Below are positions 44,727 to 52,715 of a stretch of DNA of 64,000 nt, piece by piece. This DNA comes from Paucidesulfovibrio sp050251775 (GTDB taxonomy: Bacteria; Desulfobacterota; Desulfovibrionia; Desulfovibrionales; Desulfovibrionaceae). The DNA lies in the NCBI GenBank assembly GCA_050251775.1, contig JBFWMD010000010.1, positions 4,781 to 68,780 of the forward strand, in the 5' to 3' direction. The position numbers were made by a program, and so were the translations under genes. How positions within the stretch are numbered: position 1 is the stretch's first letter; each line of letters begins with the position of its first letter. The notes below the pieces were generated by a model, which was not told where the DNA came from, searched no databases, and worked only from the letters and a program-made list of their open reading frames with translations.

Positions 44727-46712
44727 TTATGAGAGCCAGAGAATAAAAACATTCTGCTCCCCTTCCTTTTCTGGTTTGGGCCAGTTTTGGCCCGCGCGGG
44801 GCTCCTGTCCGGTCACGGTCACGCCGTTGCCCTTGATCACGGGCACGATGCCGCCGCGCGCCAGGACCTCCATGGCCCGCCGCAGCGGAAGTCCGGTCAC
44901 GTCCGGAGTTGTGCCTCCGCTGAAGGAAGCGGGCTCCGGTCCCGGTTCCACGTGTCCTTCCCCGGCGTTCTGCTGGGCCAGGGCCGCCTCGGCCACGGCG
45001 CCACCTTCCGATTCCGGTTCGAACTCGACCGCGTTCGGGTCGGGCAGTTTGCCGTAGTAGGCCAGGGTGCGCAGGGCCACCTCGCGGACCACGGGCGCGG
45101 CGACCTTGCCGCCCGCATTGATGGGGCCGGGTTCGTCCACCATGACCACGATGAGCAGTTCCGGATTATCGCCCGGAAGCATGCCCACAAAGGAGGAAAG
45201 ATACTTGTCGCCGTAGCCGCCCTCGGACTCGGCCTGCTGCGCGGTTCCGGTCTTGCCCGCCATGGTGATGCCGGGAATTCGTGCGAAGCGGCCCGTGCCG
45301 TCTTCCTGGACCACCTCGCGCATCATGGCCAGGACCTGGTCGGCGGTGGATTCGCTGAAGATGCGGCGGGGCGGGGCGTAGTCCGGGTTCTGCGGGTCGA
45401 GTACGAGGCGCAGCGGCTGAAGCACGCCCTTGTTGCCGATGGCCAGGAATCCCTGGGCCAGTTGCAGCACGGTCACGCCCAGCCCCTGGCCAAAGGAGGC
45501 CGCGGCCAGGTCGAATTCGTTCCATTCCTGCACGGGCCGCATGATGCCCGGCGACTCGGCGGGCAGTCCGATGGGGGTCTGCTGTCCGAAGCCCAGACGC
45601 CGGAGATAGTCGAAATAGTTCTGCGCGCCCAGGGCCTCGCCGATCTTGGCCGCGCCGATGTTCGAGGAGTAGCGCAGGACCTTGTTCACGGGCAGCCACT
45701 TGTAGCTGTGGTGGTCGCGGATCACGTGGGGACCGACCTTGTAGCGGCCGTTTTCGCAGTCAATGAGCTTGTCCGGCGTGATCACGCCCTCTTCCAGCGC
45801 TGCGGCGAAGAGGAACGGCTTCATGGTCGAGCCGGGTTCGGGCGCGTCCATGGCCGCCCGGTTGCGCCGGTCGCGGGCCGAGGAATTCCGGTAGGCATTG
45901 GGATTGAAGAACGGATAGTTGGCGATGGCCAGGATTTCGCCCGTGGGGATATCGACCACCAGGGCCACGCCGCCCTTGGCCTCGTACTTGTCCACCACGT
46001 CGGCCAGGGCCTGCTCTGTCACGTCCTGGACGTGGGTGTCAATGGTCAGCCGGACATCCTGTCCGTCGATGTCCACTTCCTGTCCGTGGGCATCGAGGAA
46101 CAGACGACGGCCCGAGGCGTCGCGCAATTTGACCTGCTCGGCCCTGCCCCCGGCCAGCCGGGTCTCGAAGGAGCGTTCCAGCCCTTCCAGCCCCTTGCCG
46201 TCGATGTTCACGAAGCCGAGCAGTTGTCCGCCGAGACGCCCCTGGGGATAGAGCCGGACATGCTCGCTGGTCAGGTAGACGCCCGGCAGTTCCACGCGGT
46301 CCAGGGCGGCGGCCTCGCGGTCCATGACCTGCCGCTTGACCCAGACGAAATTTTTGCGGGAGGCGAGATCGTGTTCGACCTCGGAGCGCGGCATGTTCAG
46401 CAGGGAGGAGAGGGTCTTGGCCGTGGCCTGGCGGTCCTGGATCTCCAGGGGGCGGAGGTACACGGATTTGGCCTCCACGCTGGTGGCCAGAAGTTCGCCG
46501 TCACGGGCCAGAATGCGTCCCCGGCGTCCGCGTTCGAACTCGGTGGAGAGGGTCTGCTTGGCCGCGAGACGTTCGAGCTGGGGACCCTGGTAGAGCTGAA
46601 TCCAGCCCGTTCGCACCCAGAGCGCCGCCCAGACGAGAGCGAACAGCACACCCGCCAGAACCAGCTTGGTGCTGCTGGGGCCGGGGCGCTTGTGCGTCTT
46701 CTTCGCTCTCAT
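44727..46712 (-). CDS. ftsI: Division-specific transpeptidase FtsI (PBP3) with C-terminal PASTA domain
   Basis: A 661-residue class B penicillin-binding protein that cross-links septal peptidoglycan. It starts at 46712 (AAAGGA upstream); one membrane segment at about 16-36, the dimerisation domain with RGRRGRILARDGELLA, and the transpeptidase domain with S295 in PEPGSTMKP (SxxK), SSN at 349-351 and KTG at 487-489. A single PASTA domain follows at about 597-661 (TTPDVTGLPLRRAMEVL), separated by an Ala/Glu/Gly-rich linker. E. coli PBP3 lacks PASTA; the feature is known from Gram-positive PBPs and occurs in Desulfovibrio. Confidence 0.94.
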   Translation of the reverse strand: MRAKKTHKRPGPSSTKLVLAGVLFALVWAALWVRTGWIQLYQGPQLERLAAKQTLSTEFERGRRGRILARDGELLATSVEAKSVYLRPLEIQDRQATAKTLSSLLNMPRSEVEHDLASRKNFVWVKRQVMDREAAALDRVELPGVYLTSEHVRLYPQGRLGGQLLGFVNIDGKGLEGLERSFETRLAGGRAEQVKLRDASGRRLFLDAHGQEVDIDGQDVRLTIDTHVQDVTEQALADVVDKYEAKGGVALVVDIPTGEILAIANYPFFNPNAYRNSSARDRRNRAAMDAPEPGSTMKPFLFAAALEEGVITPDKLIDCENGRYKVGPHVIRDHHSYKWLPVNKVLRYSSNIGAAKIGEALGAQNYFDYLRRLGFGQQTPIGLPAESPGIMRPVQEWNEFDLAAASFGQGLGVTVLQLAQGFLAIGNKGVLQPLRLVLDPQNPDYAPPRRIFSESTADQVLAMMREVVQEDGTGRFARIPGITMAGKTGTAQQAESEGGYGDKYLSSFVGMLPGDNPELLIVVMVDEPGPINAGGKVAAPVVREVALRTLAYYGKLPDPNAVEFEPESEGGAVAEAALAQQNAGEGHVEPGPEPASFSGGTTPDVTGLPLRRAMEVLARGGIVPVIKGNGVTVTGQEPRAGQNWPKPEKEGEQNVFILWLS

Positions 46713-46744
46713 GCCATGTTCCTTTTTGCCGCTGCCTCCCCGAA

Positions 46745-47068
46745 TCATTCCGCCGGGAGGGGCAGCCTGCGGATCTGTCCGGGTTCGGCCGGGCCGAGCC
46801 CATGTTTTATCGCCAGTTCCTTGAGCTGAAAGGGGGAGAGCAGGTTGTCCCGTTCCACCTCCAGCTTGGCCACGTGCTTTGAAATCCGTTCGATGTCGTT
46901 CTCCGACTGCTCGATGCCGTAGGCCAGATCGGTGCGCTCGATGTTCAGCCAGACCGATGCCAACCGGAACCCCAGGGCCACGAGCACCAGCGCCACAAGC
47001 AGCCACGTACCCACGGTTTTCCCGGCATCTCCCGCAGCGGCCACGGGCGCTGTCCGCCCCATGCTCAT
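46745..47068 (-). CDS. ftsL: Cell division protein FtsL
   Basis: A 107-residue bitopic protein: short cytoplasmic start, membrane segment (about 18-40, GTWLLVALVLVALGFRLA), then a coiled-coil heptad region (YGIEQSENDIERISKHVAKL). Sequence similarity to other FtsL proteins is low, as is usual; the assignment rests on topology and position between rsmH and ftsI. It starts within the rsmH stop (ATGA), with the second ATG at 47062 as alternative. Confidence 0.82.
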   Translation of the reverse strand: MSMGRTAPVAAAGDAGKTVGTWLLVALVLVALGFRLASVWLNIERTDLAYGIEQSENDIERISKHVAKLEVERDNLLSPFQLKELAIKHGLGPAEPGQIRRLPLPAE

Positions 47069-48060
47069 GCCGACCCTCCGGGAGCGAGGCGTTCGGCCAC
47101 GCGCAGCTTGGCGCTGCGGCTGCGCGGGTTGGTTTCGGCCTCCTCCTCGGTGGGACCGAGGGGCTTCTTGGTCAAGACCTTCAGGGTCGGCACACGCTCG
47201 CAGGTGCAGAGCGGCTGTCTCGGGGGGCAGACGCACCCTTTGGCGGCTCTGAGAAATGCGTGCTTCACGGCCCTGTCCTCCAACGAGTGAAAGGAAATAA
47301 CGCAGACCCGACCCCCGGGATTGAGGCGTTCGGCAATGCGCTTCAAAAACATTTCCAGCTCCTCCAGCTCCTTGTTCACGGCGATGCGCAAGGCCTGAAA
47401 GGTGCGAGTGGCCGGGTGGGTTCGCGACTTGGCCCGCCATTTGGCCGGGTAGGCGTTCTCCACGATCCGGGCCAGGGTGAGCGTGTCGTCGATCTCGGCT
47501 TCCTCCCTGGCCTGGAGGATGGCCTTGACGATGCGCCCGGCCTGGGGTTCCTCTCCATACATCAGCAGGATGCGCTTCAGGTCGGAGTAGGAGCCTTTGT
47601 TCACCAGGGTCCGGGCCGGGGGCAGTCCGCTTCCGGGGTCCATGCGCATGTCCAGGGGGCCGGACTCCATGAAGCTGAATCCGCGTTCCGGGTGGTCCAG
47701 CTGGAGCGAGGAGACTCCCAGGTCGAGCACCGCGCCGTCCACTCCTTCCCAGCCCAGGGCGTCGAGGGCGTCCTCGAACCGGCTGAAGGCCAGGTGGTAG
47801 AGGTGGGCGCGCTCCCCATGGACCGCAAGCCGTTGTTCCGCCAGTTCCAGGGCTTGCTCGTCACGATCCAGGCCGAGCAGCTCCGCGCCCTTTTCGCCAG
47901 TCCGGGCCGCCGCGTCCAGGATGGCTCTGGAGTGGCCGCCCATGCCCAGCGTGCCGTCGAGGTAGCGTCCACCGGACCGGGGACGCAGCCAGTGGATCGT
48001 TTCCTGTAAAAGAACAGAGGTGTGTACCCGTTCGGGGTCGAGGGTCTCGGTGTCGTGCAT
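47065..48060 (-). CDS. rsmH: 16S rRNA (cytosine-1402-N4)-methyltransferase RsmH
   Basis: A 331-residue SAM enzyme that methylates N4 of C1402. It starts with HTSVLLQETIHWL, has the SAM-site LDGTLGMGGHSRAIL, LDRDEQALELA, the family block LDLGVSSLQLDHPERGFSF and GRVCVISFHSLEDRAVKHAF. It lies 9 nt downstream of mraZ, as in most bacteria. Confidence 0.96.
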   Translation of the reverse strand: MHDTETLDPERVHTSVLLQETIHWLRPRSGGRYLDGTLGMGGHSRAILDAAARTGEKGAELLGLDRDEQALELAEQRLAVHGERAHLYHLAFSRFEDALDALGWEGVDGAVLDLGVSSLQLDHPERGFSFMESGPLDMRMDPGSGLPPARTLVNKGSYSDLKRILLMYGEEPQAGRIVKAILQAREEAEIDDTLTLARIVENAYPAKWRAKSRTHPATRTFQALRIAVNKELEELEMFLKRIAERLNPGGRVCVISFHSLEDRAVKHAFLRAAKGCVCPPRQPLCTCERVPTLKVLTKKPLGPTEEEAETNPRSRSAKLRVAERLAPGGSA

Positions 48061-48069
48061 GGTCGCCGC

Positions 48070-48516
48070 CTAGAACGGGAGGTTGACGCCGTTTTCGGCC
48101 ATTTCCCCGGACACGTCGAAATCCATGGAGAGCAGTTCCTCGTGTTCCGTGGCCGCCCAGATCTCGAAACGCCGCCCCGAACCCATGACCACGACTTCCT
48201 TATCCAGCCGCCCGCTCTTGCGCAGGTGCGTGGGGATGGGCAGGCGGCCCTGGCCGTCGAGCGCGACCTCCACGTAGCCGGAATAGAGAATCCGCTTCAT
48301 GAGCTGGAATTCCCGGCTTGGGCTTTTGACTTTTTCCAGTTCGGCCTCGGTGGCGGTCCATTGTTCCGGGGTCATGCCGATGACATGCTTGTCAAAGAGC
48401 GTGAGCACGACAGAGCCTTCCGCCGCGTCCTTCAGGAGCAGGTCCTTGAAGTCCGGCGGAAGAATCAGACGCCCCTTGGCGTCCAGGCTGCGGTGCGCGT
48501 GCCCTCGAAATTTCAT
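48070..48516 (-). CDS. mraZ: Transcriptional regulator MraZ
   Basis: A 148-residue protein with two SpoVT/AbrB-like domains: the first begins FRGHAHRSLDAKGRLILPPDF, the second VEVALDGQGRLPIPTHLR; each has the D.KGR or D.QGR core. MraZ represses the dcw promoter by binding TGGGN direct repeats; three GTGGGA motifs lie upstream. Confidence 0.95.
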   Translation of the reverse strand: MKFRGHAHRSLDAKGRLILPPDFKDLLLKDAAEGSVVLTLFDKHVIGMTPEQWTATEAELEKVKSPSREFQLMKRILYSGYVEVALDGQGRLPIPTHLRKSGRLDKEVVVMGSGRRFEIWAATEHEELLSMDFDVSGEMAENGVNLPF

Positions 48517-48534
48517 GCCCTCGTTCCCACGTCT

Positions 48535-48571
48535 CGTTCAGGTGATCCCACTCGAATCCTCATTTTCCCAC
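48535..48571 (-). promoter_or_regulatory. MraZ-binding repeats (three GTGGGA boxes)
   Basis: On the minus strand GTGGGA occurs at 48535-48540, 48546-48551 and 48566-48571, spaced by 11 and 20 bp, close to one and two helical turns. E. coli MraZ binds TGGGN repeats spaced by 5 nt. They lie 19-55 bp before the mraZ start, so autoregulation is likely. Confidence 0.7.
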
Positions 48572-48655
48572 GGAAATACACCCTTTCACCACCCCGTGCC
48601 CCTTTTGGGAGACATTGTCAACAGGAAAAAGGTTTTCACCTTTGCGGGAAATGAG

Positions 48656-48661
48656 ATTATA
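48656..48661 (-). promoter_or_regulatory. Candidate -10 element of the dcw cluster promoter
   Basis: A perfect TATAAT on the minus strand, about 140 bp before mraZ, preceded by AAGG but with no good -35 at 16-18 bp. It may be the dcw promoter. In the divergent 48517-48807 gap no clear pyk promoter could be singled out. Confidence 0.35.
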
Positions 48662-48807
48662 CCTTGCTTGCGGGGGAAATCGGACGCGGGATGTGCAACG
48701 ACCGGCGCACCTGCCATAAATAATGGTCAGTCATTTCGCCACATCGTAGATTGAAACAAAACGAACGACCAACGCCGCCGCCCCCGGCGGAGGAGGACGA
48801 GGGAAAC

Positions 48808-50229
48808 ATGCGCACAAAGATCATCGCCACGCTCGGACCGGCCACCAATGACCTGGAGGCCGTGCGCGGTCTTGTGCAGGCAGGGGCACGCATCTTCCGG
48901 CTGAACTTTTCGCACGGCGGGCGCGAGGGTTTTGAAAAATTGGTGGGAATCATCCGGGGCCTGGAAAAGGAAACCGGTGAGACCCTGGCCATTCTCCAGG
49001 ACCTTTCCGGACCCAAGATCCGCACCTGCGACATCGGTCTGGGCACGCTGGAGGTGACCAAGGGGGCGGAAATTCTGCTCGGGGCGCCCGGCCAGGAGGA
49101 GGGCCGCGAGGAACAGATCATCTGCCTGGACCAGCCCGAAATCCTGCGCAGCCTGAAACCCGGCGAGGTCGTGGCCCTGTCCGACGGCATGCTCCGCTTC
49201 ACGGTGACGGAGCGGCTTTCCGACCTGCTCGTGCGCATGACCGCCGTGAATGCGGGCATTGCCCCGCCGCGCAAGGGCATCTCCTTCCCCGGCAAATCCA
49301 TCAGCCTGGAGGCCGTTACGGCCAAGGACCGGGCGGACCTGGAAGTGGGTCTGGACCTCGGCGTGGACATGGTCGCCATCAGCTACGTGCAAAAGGCCGA
49401 GGACGTGGCCCGGCTCAAGTCGCTGATGCGCGAGCGGGGCCGGGTGCTGCCCATCGTGGCCAAGCTGGAGCGGCCCCAGGCCATCCAGAATCTGGACCGG
49501 ATCATCGAGGAGTCGGACGGAATCATGGTGGCGCGCGGCGACCTCGGCCTGGAGTGCGACCTGCCCACGCTGCCCGCGCTCCAGAAGCGGATTATCCGCG
49601 CTTGCAACCGTGCCGGAAAACCCGTTATAGTTGCGACCCAGATGCTTTTATCCATGGTTTCCAGCCCAATGCCGACCCGGGCCGAGACAACGGACGTGGC
49701 CAACGCCATTCTGGACGGGTCGGACTGCATCATGCTTTCGGAGGAGACCGCCATCGGGCGCTACCCTTCGGAAACCGTGCGCTACATGGGCGAGATCGCC
49801 ATGCAGGCAGAGGCTTTTCATTTCGAGGACACGTCCGCGCGGCCCGTGGCCCCGGACTATGAGGAACAGCCGGGCAAGTTTCTGGCCTACGCGGCCTGCC
49901 TGCTGGCGGACAAGACCCGCTCCCGGGCCATTGTCTGCCACAGCCGGACCGGCTCCACGGCGCGGATTCTCTCGGCCTGCCGGCCCCGCCAGCCCATCTA
50001 CGCTCTGAGCGGAGATGACCGGACCCGGCACTTCACCCAGCTCTCCTGGGGCGTGCTCCCGGCTGTGCCGCCGGAGGACGAGAGCAACCACCAGGAGCGC
50101 TGCGAACGGTTCATCCGGGAGCATGCCGCGTTTCTTGAAGGCGATTCCGTGATCCTCACGGCGGGGCAGCCGACCAACAAGCGGCAGCTCGAAACCCAGA
50201 CCAACGTGGTCAAGGTATACGAGAAATAG
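48808..50229 (+). CDS. pyk: Pyruvate kinase
   Basis: A 473-residue glycolytic enzyme making ATP and pyruvate from PEP. It starts at 48808 (GAGGGAAAC upstream; a TTG at 48751 is less likely) with MRTKIIATLGPATND, then RLNFSHGG, the ILQDLSGPKIR block, the catalytic-region ESDGIMVARGDLGLECDL and MPTRAETTDVANAILDGSDC. The C-terminal allosteric domain is present. The normal order of motifs is complete. It is 1 nt from the next gene (stop TAG, then ATG), so the two form an operon divergent from the dcw cluster. Confidence 0.95.
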   Translation: MRTKIIATLGPATNDLEAVRGLVQAGARIFRLNFSHGGREGFEKLVGIIRGLEKETGETLAILQDLSGPKIRTCDIGLGTLEVTKGAEILLGAPGQEEGREEQIICLDQPEILRSLKPGEVVALSDGMLRFTVTERLSDLLVRMTAVNAGIAPPRKGISFPGKSISLEAVTAKDRADLEVGLDLGVDMVAISYVQKAEDVARLKSLMRERGRVLPIVAKLERPQAIQNLDRIIEESDGIMVARGDLGLECDLPTLPALQKRIIRACNRAGKPVIVATQMLLSMVSSPMPTRAETTDVANAILDGSDCIMLSEETAIGRYPSETVRYMGEIAMQAEAFHFEDTSARPVAPDYEEQPGKFLAYAACLLADKTRSRAIVCHSRTGSTARILSACRPRQPIYALSGDDRTRHFTQLSWGVLPAVPPEDESNHQERCERFIREHAAFLEGDSVILTAGQPTNKRQLETQTNVVKVYEK

Positions 50230-50230
50230 C

Positions 50231-51244
50231 ATGGTCAAGCCGAAAACCGACGTTCCCGACGGGCTGAACGAGGAATACTACCAGATCAATCAGGACATCC
50301 TCGGCAGCTTCAACAAGTTCCGCCCGCCCTTGGACCTCTTCAAGCTCAAGGAGGACGTTGTTCGCCTGCTTCCCTATTATAAAGTAGGCAATCGGCTGAC
50401 CACGCAGCAGACTGAGGAACTGCCCGAACTGACCGGCCAGGGCCTGATTTTTGTCTCGCGCAAGGACCATGCGGTCTACGTCAAGCACATCAGCTACCAG
50501 CTGGACCTTGTGCTCATTGACAAGCACTTGCACGAGCGCGAAATCGCGGACATTTTCACCCAGGCCCTGACCCGGCGCATGGAGGAATTCCTGGACCAGC
50601 CGGTCAAGCCCGTGTTCGCGAAACTCCACGCCGACCTCATGGTGCTCACCGAGTACCTCATCTTCGACATCCACCGCGTGCGCGCCCTGGTCCGCCGCCT
50701 GCACAAGGAGCACAGCCTGGCCAGGCACAGTTTCAACTGTGGCATTGCCGGGCTGGCACTCTACGGTTTCATCAACGCCAACAACTTCGAGGAGGGCGGC
50801 GTGCGCCGCAACTTCTTCGACCGGCTGACCATGGGACTTTTTCTGCATGACATGGGCATGACCAAGGTTCCCAAGTTCATCCTGGACAAGGACAAACCCC
50901 TGACCACGGACGAGCGCAACAAGATTCTCCAGCATCCCATGCATGGAGTGGAGATGCTCGCCAAGCTGGACATCAAATACCCGGAGCTGGAGCAGTGCGT
51001 GCTGGAGCACCACGAGCGGCTCACCGGAGCCGGCTACCCCCAGAAGAAATCGGGGGAGAACATCTCCCAGATCGGAAGAATCTGCGGACTGGTGGATTCC
51101 TGGTGCGCCATGACAACGAACCGGGTCTACGGCGAGGCCATGGAACCCATGGCCGCCCTGCGCGCGCTCATGGAGGATTCCGGCTACGACCGCCAGCTCG
51201 CGCAGCAGATGCAGCTCATGCTTGTGGAGCGCATGAAGCATTGA
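50231..51244 (+). CDS. HD-GYP-like phosphohydrolase with altered signature
   Basis: A 337-residue protein. The HD domain occupies about 160-325: H206-D207 in LFLHDMGMTKVPKF, H260-H261-E262 in LEHHERLTGAGYP, then a SQIGRICGLVDSWCAMT segment. This is the HD-GYP plan of cyclic-di-GMP phosphodiesterases, but two signature positions differ: GK after HD is GM, and the DG of HHExxDGxGYP is TG. The HD and HHE metal-ligand residues remain, so catalysis is possible but not assured. The N-terminal half (about 1-150) is unassigned. It is co-transcribed with pyk. Confidence 0.83.
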   Translation: MVKPKTDVPDGLNEEYYQINQDILGSFNKFRPPLDLFKLKEDVVRLLPYYKVGNRLTTQQTEELPELTGQGLIFVSRKDHAVYVKHISYQLDLVLIDKHLHEREIADIFTQALTRRMEEFLDQPVKPVFAKLHADLMVLTEYLIFDIHRVRALVRRLHKEHSLARHSFNCGIAGLALYGFINANNFEEGGVRRNFFDRLTMGLFLHDMGMTKVPKFILDKDKPLTTDERNKILQHPMHGVEMLAKLDIKYPELEQCVLEHHERLTGAGYPQKKSGENISQIGRICGLVDSWCAMTTNRVYGEAMEPMAALRALMEDSGYDRQLAQQMQLMLVERMKH

Positions 51245-51270
51245 GCCGCTCCGCCCACTCAAAACCGTTG

Positions 51271-51316
51271 CCGCCCGCCTTCCCCTGTTCCGGGAACGCG
51301 GGCGGTTCGCGTTTTT
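51271..51316 (+). terminator. Probable terminator after the HD-GYP-like gene
   Basis: CCGCCCGC (51271-51278) pairs with GCGGGCGG (51298-51305) around a 19-nt loop that contains a short inner stem, and TTCGCGTTTTT follows. The T tail is displaced, so efficiency may be low. Confidence 0.55.
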
Positions 51317-51364
51317 GCGCAGTTCGTGCTTGACGAAGCCCCGGCTCGGAACGCATGGAAAGGC

Positions 51365-52174
51365 ATGCGAAACTCGACCTCTCCCTGGGCGCGCTCCTGC
51401 CGACCGCTCCTGTTCGCGCTTGCGCTGCTGCTGTTCGCGTTTCCGGCCCAGGCCGGGCTGAAGCGGACCTACCCCTATGCTCCGGGCGAGAAATTCAGCT
51501 ATGAAATTTACTGGACCGTGGTCTACGCGGGCCAGGCCACCCTGGAGATCCTGCCGGACACCGAAATCAACGGCGTGTCCGCGCGGCATTTCCACGCCGA
51601 GGCGCGCACCTCGGATTTCATCGATTCCTTTTACAAGGTGCGCGACACCATCGACTCCTGGACGGACCAGGCCGTGGACCGAACCCTCAAGTTCGAGCAG
51701 CGCCAGCGCGAAGGCGACTATGAAAAGGACACCCTGCTCAGCTTCGACTGGCAGGCCATGACCCTGGAGAACCGGGGTATCCAGGGGTTCAAGAACACCC
51801 TGGACCTGCCCGGCGACGTGCTCGACTCCCTTTCCGTGCTCTTCCACTTCCGCACCCACGGCCTGTTCCAGGACCGGGTCATCAGCGGGCTGGTCACGGA
51901 TGGCCGCAAAATCGTGCCCGGCTCGGGCCGGGTCGTGGGCCGCGAGACCATTGAAACGCCCTTTGGCGACCTGGACTGCTTCCGGGTGGAGCCGGAAACG
52001 CGGGACATCGGCGGGGTGTTCAAGAAAAGCGACGACGCCAGGATCGAAATGTGGTTCACGGCGGACGAGCGACGCATTCCGGTGCGCATCCGCAGCCAGG
52101 TGGCCGTAGGCCATTTTTCTCTGGAACTGGTGGATGTGCAGGGCGTGCCCGGCTTTCCGGAAAAGTCGGAGTAG
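51365..52174 (+). CDS. DUF3108 domain exported protein
   Basis: A 269-residue protein starting at 51365 (GGAAAGGC upstream). A signal peptide (1-30, hydrophobic LLFALALLLFAFPAQA with cleavage after AQA) precedes a DUF3108 domain: YEIYWTVVYAGQATLEI, FIDSFYKVRDTIDSW, a DWQAMTLENRG segment and WFTADERRIPVRIRSQVAVGHFSLEL. DUF3108 proteins are predicted periplasmic beta-rich proteins of unknown function. It follows the HD-GYP gene after a likely terminator. Confidence 0.82.
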   Translation: MRNSTSPWARSCRPLLFALALLLFAFPAQAGLKRTYPYAPGEKFSYEIYWTVVYAGQATLEILPDTEINGVSARHFHAEARTSDFIDSFYKVRDTIDSWTDQAVDRTLKFEQRQREGDYEKDTLLSFDWQAMTLENRGIQGFKNTLDLPGDVLDSLSVLFHFRTHGLFQDRVISGLVTDGRKIVPGSGRVVGRETIETPFGDLDCFRVEPETRDIGGVFKKSDDARIEMWFTADERRIPVRIRSQVAVGHFSLELVDVQGVPGFPEKSE

Positions 52175-52204
52175 TTCGGGCCGGCGGCGCTCCGGCTCTG
52201 GTCG

Positions 52205-52510
52205 TCAGATGGTCTTCAGCCGGGGCAGCGCCTCGGGGGCGCACTCGCCGAGCTGGTAGAGCCGCAGCTTGGTGGAGCGGGGGAACTCCCGTTTGAAGAG
52301 CGTCTTCAGCAGGCGGCGCAGCCCCTTGGCATCGCTGCAATGCCGTTCCCGCTCGAACCCGTCCTCCAGAATCTCGAACGCGTCCGGCCCGAGCCGCCGC
52401 AGCAGTAGCGAACGGTCGCGTTTGTAGCTGCGCAGGTCCAGGCAGTGCCGCTCCGGCAGCTTGTCCAGGCGGCGCAAAAGGTCCTCCAGGGCCGTGGCCT
52501 TGTCGATCAT
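52205..52510 (-). CDS. Conserved hypothetical small protein
   Basis: A 101-residue basic, Leu/Arg-rich protein, start at the ATG at 52510 because the segment upstream is low-complexity. It opens MIDKATALEDLLRRLDKLPE and continues CLDLRSYKRDRSLLL; helical throughout. I do not recognise a family. No good Shine-Dalgarno sequence is seen (CTTTCCCC before the ATG). It is convergent with the DUF3108 gene. Confidence 0.6.
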   Translation of the reverse strand: MIDKATALEDLLRRLDKLPERHCLDLRSYKRDRSLLLRRLGPDAFEILEDGFERERHCSDAKGLRRLLKTLFKREFPRSTKLRLYQLGECAPEALPRLKTI

Positions 52511-52715
52511 GGGGAAAGAGGCTAAGGAATCCGGCCCGGACGTGTCAATGCATTCTGCGAAGGAGTGCGCGCGTGCCGGAGGCGGCCTCTTGCGGGGCAA
52601 AGCCGGTTTCCTCTCCCCTTGGATTTTTATCGCGAAAACAACAACCAGGCGCTCGAAACGGTCTTTTCCCCGGAAAAGGGTTTCCCGCCGGACGCCGAAG
52701 GCATAGAGTGTCCCA

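Noticed and set aside
48616..48621. A perfect TTGACA upstream of mraZ on the minus strand
   Set aside because: No -10-like hexamer lies 15-19 bp downstream (the sequence there is GC-rich).
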